Assembly: GCA_031261125.1 (NCBI GenBank)
Contig: JAISJZ010000076.1
Span: 1-5,307 of the forward strand
DNA from: Planctomycetaceae bacterium
Lineage (GTDB): Bacteria; Planctomycetota; Planctomycetia; Pirellulales; Thermoguttaceae
Reading direction: 5' to 3'
DNA length: 5,307 nt
The translations under genes were made by a program, and so were the position numbers. A model generated the notes under the pieces. The model made no database searches, was not told the DNA's origin, and saw nothing but the letters and a program-made list of their open reading frames with translations. Positions 1 to 4,982 of the stretch are shown here, in pieces; the stretch's first letter is position 1, and each line of letters begins with the position of its first letter.

Positions 1-636
1 ATCCTTTTTCGGAGTTTCCGGCGCAAGGTACCGAACACAGCGGCCGCCGGCAATGCGGTAAGAACCGGCACCATATCCGGCAATTCGCAGCGCATCACCC
101 GGCTTCGGTTCCGACGAAGATACCGGAAGACGCGGCACCGATTGCGGCGGATGAGAGATAACAATAAGCGTCAAATCCCAAAGTGTATCGGCTTGAATTA
201 CAGCACCATAAGACGAAAATCCGTTCGGAAAATGGATATGTACCAATCCTTCTGTCTTGTCGGTAACGTGCCAGTTGGACAAAATCAATCCGTATTCACC
301 GTAATTGCCGATGTACGAGCCGCTGCCGAGGGACTGCCCGTGCTTATCGAATGCGACGACCCGGACAACGTTCGGCAAGGGGGAGTTGAGAACGGAGAAC
401 GGAGGACTGGATTCGGTTTGTACAGATTGTTCCGGCTCTTTGTACGGCGATGCTTGTTTTGGAGCAGCGGGGGCGGGAATAGGTGCCGGGGGAACGGGAG
501 ACGGGGAAACGGAAAACGCCGGACGGCTGTTCCGCCGCGGAATACCGAAGTCATCGCAAAGGACGAACCCGGAATATATGCAGAAGAACAGGACAACAAA
601 ACAGAACCGGCGGTAATGAATAAGCGGGGAATTCAT
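1..636 (-). CDS. Secreted trypsin-like serine protease, N-terminal part (C-terminus beyond the left edge)
   Basis: The minus strand is open from ATG at 636-634 to base 1, 212 codons with no stop, so the gene runs off the window. An in-frame TGA lies three codons upstream of this ATG, making it the earliest possible start; no convincing Shine-Dalgarno is visible. Residues 8-27 (RR followed by FCFVVLFFCIYSGFVL) form a signal peptide, probably cut near C27-D28. Residues 39-72 are a Pro/Ala/Ser-rich linker. The peptidase domain starts near residue 89: VVRVVAF, SLGSGSYIG, then LSNWHV with candidate catalytic His123, and TLWDLTLIVI with candidate catalytic Asp154. GYGAGSYRIAGGRCVRYLAPE (186-206) resembles the segment before the GDSGGP serine motif, which would lie outside the window. 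The family cleaves proteins outside the cytoplasm; the substrate is unknown. An alternative is an inactive homologue, since the serine is not visible. Confidence 0.8.
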   Translation of the reverse strand, partial: MNSPLIHYRRFCFVVLFFCIYSGFVLCDDFGIPRRNSRPAFSVSPSPVPPAPIPAPAAPKQASPYKEPEQSVQTESSPPFSVLNSPLPNVVRVVAFDKHGQSLGSGSYIGNYGEYGLILSNWHVTDKTEGLVHIHFPNGFSSYGAVIQADTLWDLTLIVISHPPQSVPRLPVSSSEPKPGDALRIAGYGAGSYRIAGGRCVRYLAPETPKKD

Positions 637-753
637 ACGCCGTCAACATCGGCAAAGCGTTCAACGGCGGTCGATAAATACTTGCGGCGTTGTTTTGACC
701 GGAGAATTTCACAAAGACAGAACAGCCGGTATAATCGGGGGGCGGTACTGGGG

Positions 754-927
754 CTAACGCATCCAAATATGTTTTATAGCGTTATTTCTTTCTTTTTTAT
801 CCATTGCGAGTTGAAACATCAGCGTTGGAATCGTCTTCTTGCCCTTGACCGGTTTCAAGATGGCTAATGCCAAACGCCGCAGCATCGACAAATTCTCCGC
901 TCTATGATCACGCCGAGTCCGCAATCG
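754..927 (-). pseudogene. ISAs1-like transposase, C-terminal remnant
   Basis: Between an in-frame TAG (930-928) and a stop TAG (756-754), the minus strand encodes a short segment reading RTRRDHRAENLSMLRRLALAILK, followed by a basic tail ending in IKHIWMR. The pattern R-x-R-x-D-x-x-A-E-N, then LRRLALNLLK, is typical of the C-terminal end of ISAs1-family (H-repeat-associated) DDE transposases, just after the catalytic Glu. Everything upstream of this tail is missing: the preceding bases belong to a different transposase-like reading frame. There is no ribosome binding site or proper start, so this is a dead fragment. No terminal inverted repeats were recognised. The family call rests on this one motif and is moderately secure. 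Confidence 0.55.
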
Positions 928-1426
928 CTATATTCACCGCCGGCTTTGGCAATACACGAGTATCCTATTCGTCCGGCATTGCACTCTTACCCCGTTCCCG
1001 CTTCGTAAGGTCCGCCACCTTGCACTCCAACCAACAGTGTGTTTTGTCTTCGTTACATATCTTGATGAACGCCCCGGCGGCGGTGAATTCCGTATCGTCT
1101 TTCGCTTCTTGAAACTCTTTGTGGACGGCGACGTTGTTATGCAACTTGCTTGCAACTTCATCGGACAACGACGCAACTAAATTACTGACGGTCTGATGCG
1201 AGACAGTGATGTAGCCGAATTCTTTGAGTTGAAATGTTGCCGCTTCAAACGAACTCTTTGCTGCGGCAAACTCAATCAGACGGCGTGCGCCGCAGGTATA
1301 GTCCTTGTCGAGAACGTGTCCGCATTGGGCGTTATCGCCGGCGGTATCGAGGTCGGAGAGGAGGGCTTGGAATTTTTCAAGAAGCAGGGCTTCAGTGTCG
1401 TTGCGGGGGGGGGTGATGGCATTCAT
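908..1426 (-). pseudogene. ISKra4-like transposase, N-terminal part, interrupted by a stop codon
   Basis: ATG at 1426-1424 opens a 153-codon frame that stops at TAG (967-965). The frame then continues for 18 more family-like codons (DTRVLPKPAVNIAIADSA) to TGA at 910-908. The segment KSSFEAATFQLKEFGYITVSHQTVSNL resembles the helix-turn-helix-like region of ISKra4-type transposases, and CWLECKVADLTKRERG-(x)n-RVLPKPAV resembles their 'W-R-E-x-K/R-L-x-x-F-x-K-R' and 'R-x-L-P-x-P' block. The internal TAG sits where many relatives have Trp, so a single TGG-to-TAG change could explain it. The usual D-G of the first catalytic Asp appears as AAGAF, another sign of decay. A good ribosome binding site precedes the ATG. 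The catalytic core and C-terminus are gone, replaced by an ISAs1-like tail. The family is recognised from memory of motifs; a hypothetical protein is the fallback call. Confidence 0.5.
1405..1413. repeat. G9/C9 homopolymer near the 5' end of the transposase remnant
   Basis: Nine consecutive G on the plus strand are read as C9 on the coding strand, spanning codons 5-8 of the ISKra4-like frame (Thr-Pro-Pro-Arg). With nine bases the frame stays open; a change of one base would end it early. It has the same length as the run in the prepilin-like gene at the right edge. Confidence 0.9.
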
Positions 1427-1430
1427 TGAA

Positions 1431-1437
1431 CTTCCTT
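1431..1437 (-). promoter_or_regulatory. Ribosome binding site for the ISKra4-like remnant
   Basis: On the minus strand AAGGAAG lies four bases before the ATG at 1426. It supports that start codon and suggests the remnant still has a translation signal. No matching minus-strand promoter was found with proper spacing. Confidence 0.55.
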
Positions 1438-1464
1438 GTCAAAAGGGTTTTACCCCGTTATAAT
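1436..1464 (+). promoter_or_regulatory. Sigma70-like promoter, distal, reading toward the NuoF-like gene
   Basis: TTGTCA (1436-1441) and TATAAT (1459-1464) are separated by 17 bases: a 5/6 and a 6/6 match to the bacterial housekeeping consensus. The predicted start point is near 1471. A small GGGT/ACCC inverted repeat (1445-1455) falls between the boxes. The -35 box overlaps the transposase ribosome binding site on the other strand. Expression from here would give a leader of about 125 bases containing a short GCTCC/GGAGC hairpin (1485-1498). Confidence 0.55.
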
Positions 1465-1546
1465 ATGCCTTGACAAATTTTTATGCTCCCCGCGGAGCCG
1501 CTGATTTTTTCCCTGCCCTGTACAAAATGAAAAATTCCGTTATAAT
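1455..1546 (+). repeat. Direct repeat CCGTTATAAT around two -10 boxes
   Basis: The ten-base word CCGTTATAAT occurs at 1455-1464 and again at 1537-1546, 82 bases apart, each copy containing a perfect TATAAT. A similar CGTTATTAT is at 4894-4902 in the promoter of the prepilin-like gene. This suggests either a duplicated promoter element or a lineage-specific extended -10 sequence. Confidence 0.6.
1519..1546 (+). promoter_or_regulatory. Sigma70-like promoter, proximal, for the NuoF-like gene
   Basis: TGTACA (1519-1524, 4/6 to consensus) and TATAAT (1541-1546, 6/6) are separated by 16 bases. The predicted start point is near 1553, giving a leader of roughly 43 bases before the ATG at 1596. It is the nearer of two candidate promoters. 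Confidence 0.5.
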
Positions 1547-1595
1547 GCGACAACCCTATTGAATAAATTATTATTGATTACCAACCCTTTCTACG

Positions 1596-3563
1596 ATGCC
1601 AACCACTGTCGATAAGAAGTTCCTCGATTGGGCAATCGCCGGTTCCGACCCGAAAGATGCCGCCTCTGCCAAAAAAGCCGCCGTTCTCCGCCGCGAAACC
1701 GTCGAAAAACCGACGATTTTTATCGGAATGGGAACCTGCGGACTCGGTGCCGGTGCTGCTTTTACGCTTGCTGAAATCAAGAAGTACCTCGCCGATAAGA
1801 AAATTGACGCGGACCTCATCGAAGTCGGCTGCATCGGACTGTGCGTCGTTGAACCCCTTGTTGACGTTCAACTGCCGGGAAAAGCCCGCTTGATGTTCCA
1901 GCAGGTTACCCAAGACAAAGTCGTCAAGGTCCTTGATGCCGTTTTTGCCGGCGACATTACTCCTGTTAAGGACTTGATTCTCGGTCAATTCAACACCGCC
2001 GGGGAAAAACCGTGGGACGGCGCGGCTGCCAAAGACAAACATCCGTTCTTCGCTCCGCAAAAACGCTGGGTACTGCAAAACTGCGGTGTTATCGAACCGA
2101 CCTCGCTGGAAGAATACCTCGCTTGGGGCGGTTATCAGGGATTGTACAAAGTTCTCATCGGTACCGGAAAACCGCTCACGCCGGAAGAAGTTGCCGACGA
2201 AGTTGACCTGTCCGGTCTCCGCGGACGCGGCGGCGGCGGTTTCCCTACGGGACGAAAGTGGAAATTCGCCCAAGTTCAGCAGGACAAACAGCGGTACCTC
2301 GTCTGCAATGCCGATGAAGGCGACCCCGGAGCGTTTATGGACCGCGCCGTTATCGAAGGCGACCCGCACCGCCTCCTCGAAGGTATGGCGATCGCCGCCT
2401 ATGCGATTGGGGCGAACAAAGCATATGTGTACATCCGGGCGGAATACCCGCTGGCTATTCAACGCCTCGAAGTGGCGATTGCCGATGCGAAAGTAAACGG
2501 ACTGCTCGGCGATAAAATCCTTGGAACGAACTTTTCGCTGGAAATGGTGATTAAAAAAGGTGCCGGCGCGTTCGTCTGCGGCGAAGAAACGGCTTTGATT
2601 CACAGCATCGAAGGCAAGCGCGGTATGCCGCGTCCCCGCCCGCCGTTCCCCGCCGTTTCCGGTTTGTTCGGACATCCGACAATTATCAACAACGTAGAAA
2701 CGCTTGCTAACGTTCCTGCTATTTTGAAGAACGGCAGCAGTTGGTTCAACGCCGTCGGTACCGGCACGAAAGGCAAAAACGACGGCAGTAAGGGAACGAA
2801 AGTGTTTGCCCTTTCCGGCAAGGTTTCCCGGACGGGTTTAGTCGAAGTCGAAATGGGAACATCGCTCAAACAAGTGGTATTTGAAATCGGCGGCGGCATT
2901 GCAAATGGCAAAAAGTACAAAGCGGTGCAAATCGGCGGTCCGTCCGGCGGATGTATTCCCGAAACGGGAGTAGATATCGAAATTGACTACGAGACCCTGA
3001 AAACGGTCGGCGCAATGATGGGTTCCGGCGGTCTGGTCGTAATGGACGAAGACAACTGTATGGTCGATGTCGCCAAGTTTTTTATGGACTTTATTCAGCG
3101 GGAAAGTTGCGGCAAGTGCGTTCCGTGCCGCGAAGGAACCCGCCGGATGCTCGAAACCTTGCAGCAGATCACGCATGGAAGACGCGGCGAATCGGACAAA
3201 CAAACGTTGGAGCGGTTCCAAAGCATTGTGTATCTGGAACAACTCGCCGAAATCATCCGCGATACATCACTTTGCGGTTTGGGACAGACGGCACCGAATC
3301 CGGTATTGTCAACGCTTCGGTGGTTCCGTAATGAGTATGAGGCGCACGTCTATGACAGGAAATGTCCGGCAAAGGCGTGTGTTGACTTGATTCGCTACGA
3401 AATCACGGACAAATGTACGGGTTGTACGCTTTGTGCGAAGAAATGTCCGGTTCAGGCGATTACCGGAACAGTCAAGAATAAGCACGAGATTAACAAGGAC
3501 ACCTGTATCGGTTGCGGTGCGTGTGCCGATAATTGCCGCTTCAATGCGATTATCAAGGTGTAA
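1596..3563 (+). CDS. nuoF: NuoF/HydB-like NADH-binding FMN and iron-sulfur subunit with C-terminal 2x[4Fe-4S] ferredoxin domain
   Basis: This 655-residue cytoplasmic protein is expected to oxidise or reduce NAD(H) through FMN and pass electrons along iron-sulfur clusters. Residues 38-115 are a thioredoxin-like [2Fe-2S] domain with C48, C79 and C83. The NuoF core follows: FMN/NADH loop GLRGRGGGGFPTGRKW (207-222), CNADEGDPGAFMDR (237-250), GAGAFVCGEETALIHSIEG (322-340), and the N3 [4Fe-4S] ligands C505, C508, C511 and C560. The C-terminus adds two [4Fe-4S] motifs (C607/610/613/617 and C637/640/643/647). This architecture is that of HydB/HndC of soluble electron-bifurcating or NAD(P)-linked hydrogenases rather than the shorter (about 445-residue) complex I NuoF, so hydB is an equally fair symbol. 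The start is the first ATG after an in-frame TGA at 1575; it lacks a Shine-Dalgarno. No NuoE, NuoG or hydrogenase partner is next to it, so its complex is unknown. Confidence 0.93.
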   Translation: MPTTVDKKFLDWAIAGSDPKDAASAKKAAVLRRETVEKPTIFIGMGTCGLGAGAAFTLAEIKKYLADKKIDADLIEVGCIGLCVVEPLVDVQLPGKARLMFQQVTQDKVVKVLDAVFAGDITPVKDLILGQFNTAGEKPWDGAAAKDKHPFFAPQKRWVLQNCGVIEPTSLEEYLAWGGYQGLYKVLIGTGKPLTPEEVADEVDLSGLRGRGGGGFPTGRKWKFAQVQQDKQRYLVCNADEGDPGAFMDRAVIEGDPHRLLEGMAIAAYAIGANKAYVYIRAEYPLAIQRLEVAIADAKVNGLLGDKILGTNFSLEMVIKKGAGAFVCGEETALIHSIEGKRGMPRPRPPFPAVSGLFGHPTIINNVETLANVPAILKNGSSWFNAVGTGTKGKNDGSKGTKVFALSGKVSRTGLVEVEMGTSLKQVVFEIGGGIANGKKYKAVQIGGPSGGCIPETGVDIEIDYETLKTVGAMMGSGGLVVMDEDNCMVDVAKFFMDFIQRESCGKCVPCREGTRRMLETLQQITHGRRGESDKQTLERFQSIVYLEQLAEIIRDTSLCGLGQTAPNPVLSTLRWFRNEYEAHVYDRKCPAKACVDLIRYEITDKCTGCTLCAKKCPVQAITGTVKNKHEINKDTCIGCGACADNCRFNAIIKV

Positions 3564-3572
3564 ATTGCCCTT

Positions 3573-3619
3573 GCCGTAATTCTCTAAAAACGTTAGTTTC
3601 CGTTGAGAGAATTATCGGC
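3573..3619 (+). promoter_or_regulatory. Long hairpin between the NuoF-like gene and fliP
   Basis: GCCGTAATTCTCT (3573-3585) pairs with AGAGAATTATCGGC (3606-3619) over 13 base pairs with a single bulged A. Inside the loop AACG can pair with CGTT, lengthening the stem. It starts ten bases after the NuoF-like stop codon and ends right beside the AGGAG of fliP. No U-tract follows, so it is not a classic intrinsic terminator. It could protect the upstream mRNA end, be a processing site, or control access to the fliP ribosome binding site. No separate fliP promoter was seen, so read-through from upstream is plausible. Confidence 0.6.
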
Positions 3620-3625
3620 AGGAGA
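3620..3625 (+). promoter_or_regulatory. Ribosome binding site that fixes the fliP start
   Basis: AGGAGA lies six bases before ATG at 3632. An earlier in-frame ATG at 3533 lies inside the NuoF-like gene, has no such site and would put a non-hydrophobic stretch before the signal peptide. The start at 3632 is therefore preferred. Confidence 0.8.
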
Positions 3626-3631
3626 AAAGCA

Positions 3632-4687
3632 ATGAACGGCGGAAAACGGAAATACTTATTCGTGATAGTGTTTTTTACACTTTTCACTCTCGATTTTTCG
3701 CTTGTTTATAATCCCGCTCCAAGGAGACCGGGACTGAATAGTGTGTTGTTCGCCCAAGAGGCGACAATGAACAACTATAATCCCCGCAAACCGGGCGGAC
3801 GGTATGCTGAACGTACCGAACCGCACTTCTGGCAGCCGGATATGCACGACTCGAACAACGCCGCCGTCAACCGGTCGAGCGATTTAGAATTCAAACCGTC
3901 GCAGTTGCCGATTGACCCGCCGGTTGCCGAACCGGAAAAATACGAAGGTGATATGACATTGCAGGTTCCGAAAGAAATCCTGCCCGGTGTTGATTTTCTT
4001 CGGCAGCCCGGCGGACTCGTTTCGACGCTGCAAATTATGGTCATTCTCACGGTGCTGACCCTTGCCCCGTCGATAATGATTATGACAACGTCCTTCGTCC
4101 GCATTATGACTGTTCTTGCGGTTCTCCGGCAGGCAATCGGAACGAATCAACTGCCGCCGAGCCAAGTGATTACCGCTCTGTCGCTGTTCTTAACGCTGTT
4201 GGTAATGATGCCGACGTGGTCGAAGGTCTATACCGAAAGCGTCCTGCCGTTTAGTGAAAAACGGATTGGACTCGAAACGGCGTGGAACAAGGGAGAAGCC
4301 CCAATTCGGGAATTTATGACAAATCAGATTATCCGATGCGGCAACGAAGGGAGCGTCCTGACGTTTATGTCGTACATCAAGGACTACAAGATGCCGGAGA
4401 CAATGACGTGGCGGAACGTTCCGTGGCGTGCGCTGCTTCCGGCATATATGATTAGTGAATTGAAAACGTCGTTCCTTATCGGCTTTCAGATTTATTTGCC
4501 GTTTTTGGTTCTCGATATGGTAATTGCGTCGGTAATGGTGTCAATGGGTATGATGATGCTGCCGCCGGTGATTATATCGCTGCCGTTCAAACTGATGCTG
4601 TTTGTGTTGATGGACGGTTGGGAACTCGTCGTGGTAATGCTGCTTGACAGTTTTGAAATCACCGGTTTTCTGCCGTTCGGCAGTTAA
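3632..4687 (+). CDS. fliP: Flagellar export apparatus protein FliP, with extended N-terminus
   Basis: FliP (351 residues here) is a core inner-membrane protein of the flagellar type III export gate, where it assembles with FliQ and FliR. The family core runs from about residue 128 to the end: STLQIMVILTVLTLAPSIMIM (131-151), TSFVRIMTVLAVLRQAIGTNQLPPSQV (153-179), the second membrane segment near 180-194, LLPAYMISELKTSFLIGFQIYLPFLVLD (268-295), then VSMGMMMLPPVIISLPFKLMLFVLMDGW (303-330). These are diagnostic FliP/YscR motifs. Residues 5-20 form a signal peptide-like hydrophobic segment, followed by about 90 hydrophilic, Pro/Asn-rich residues not found in the roughly 245-residue enteric FliP. 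An AGGAGA site supports the start. No other flagellar gene is adjacent. A non-flagellar type III YscR homologue is less likely but not excluded without context. Confidence 0.93.
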   Translation: MNGGKRKYLFVIVFFTLFTLDFSLVYNPAPRRPGLNSVLFAQEATMNNYNPRKPGGRYAERTEPHFWQPDMHDSNNAAVNRSSDLEFKPSQLPIDPPVAEPEKYEGDMTLQVPKEILPGVDFLRQPGGLVSTLQIMVILTVLTLAPSIMIMTTSFVRIMTVLAVLRQAIGTNQLPPSQVITALSLFLTLLVMMPTWSKVYTESVLPFSEKRIGLETAWNKGEAPIREFMTNQIIRCGNEGSVLTFMSYIKDYKMPETMTWRNVPWRALLPAYMISELKTSFLIGFQIYLPFLVLDMVIASVMVSMGMMMLPPVIISLPFKLMLFVLMDGWELVVVMLLDSFEITGFLPFGS

Positions 4688-4713
4688 GGGTACTTCTAAA
4701 AACGATTTTCATT

Positions 4714-4758
4714 CAAAAAGCAGATATACTCTGTCCGGTTACAAATTGTTGCTTTTTG
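4714..4758 (+). terminator. Possible transcription end or structured 3' region after fliP
   Basis: CAAAAAGCA (4714-4722) is perfectly repeated inverted as TGCTTTTTG (4750-4758), with a 27-base loop. A second inverted repeat, AATTGTT (4744-4750) with AACAATT (4771-4777), overlaps its 3' arm by one base. The T5 run sits within the stem's 3' arm. The loop is long and the stem AT-rich, so terminator function is only a possibility. Confidence 0.3.
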
Positions 4759-4833
4759 TCGTCAGAATTTAACAATTCGCGGCGGGGTAAAGTATAGCGA
4801 TTTAATGCCAAATGGACTTCTGCATAATCCCCG

Positions 4834-4872
4834 ACAAATTTCCAACAAAATTCATTTTTTGGGAAAATTTGT
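4834..4872 (+). repeat. Inverted repeat just upstream of the prepilin-like gene promoter
   Basis: ACAAATTTCC (4834-4843) pairs with GGAAAATTTGT (4862-4872) with one unpaired A; an AT-rich 18-base stretch lies between. It ends two bases before the -35 box at 4875, a position suitable for a regulator or an upstream promoter element. The rest of the 295-base space between fliP and the next ATG shows no gene that I can support. Confidence 0.4.
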
Positions 4873-4874
4873 TA

Positions 4875-4902
4875 TTGACATTTGCCGAAAGTGCGTTATT
4901 AT
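4875..4902 (+). promoter_or_regulatory. Sigma70-like promoter of the DUF1559 prepilin-like gene
   Basis: TTGACA (4875-4880, a perfect match) and TATTAT (4897-4902, 5/6) are separated by 16 bases. The predicted start point is near 4910, giving a leader of about 73 bases before the ATG at 4983. The -10 context CGTTATTAT resembles the CGTTATAAT boxes upstream of the NuoF-like gene. Confidence 0.65.
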
Positions 4903-4968
4903 GTGAGTTATGATTTATGAGTTTGGTTTTTCAGTTTTTAGCCCCCGCGCCAACGGTGCGGTACAACC

Positions 4969-4975
4969 AAGGAGA
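4969..4975 (+). promoter_or_regulatory. Ribosome binding site of the DUF1559 prepilin-like gene
   Basis: AAGGAGA lies seven bases before ATG at 4983, an almost ideal Shine-Dalgarno. It shows that translation begins at 4983 even though that frame closes at 5076, which is central to the frameshift interpretation. Confidence 0.8.
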
Positions 4976-4982
4976 TTTTGCT

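Noticed and set aside
142..867. Long plus-strand open frame of 241 codons
   Set aside because: It is antisense to the protease gene, whose minus-strand frame shows a signal peptide, WH and WDL motifs. The plus-strand product is Arg-rich with no recognisable domain.
1485..1510. GCTCC/GGAGC hairpin followed by T6, resembling an intrinsic terminator
   Set aside because: The stem is only five base pairs and the T-run starts six bases after it; it lies between two same-direction promoters. An attenuator cannot be excluded but is weakly supported.
1578..2675. Minus-strand open frame of 365 codons opposite the NuoF-like gene
   Set aside because: It is a shadow of the plus-strand gene, whose translation carries all NuoF motifs along its full length.
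3533..3631. Earlier ATG for fliP overlapping the NuoF-like gene
   Set aside because: It has no ribosome binding site and adds 33 residues before the signal peptide; ATG 3632 has AGGAGA at good spacing.
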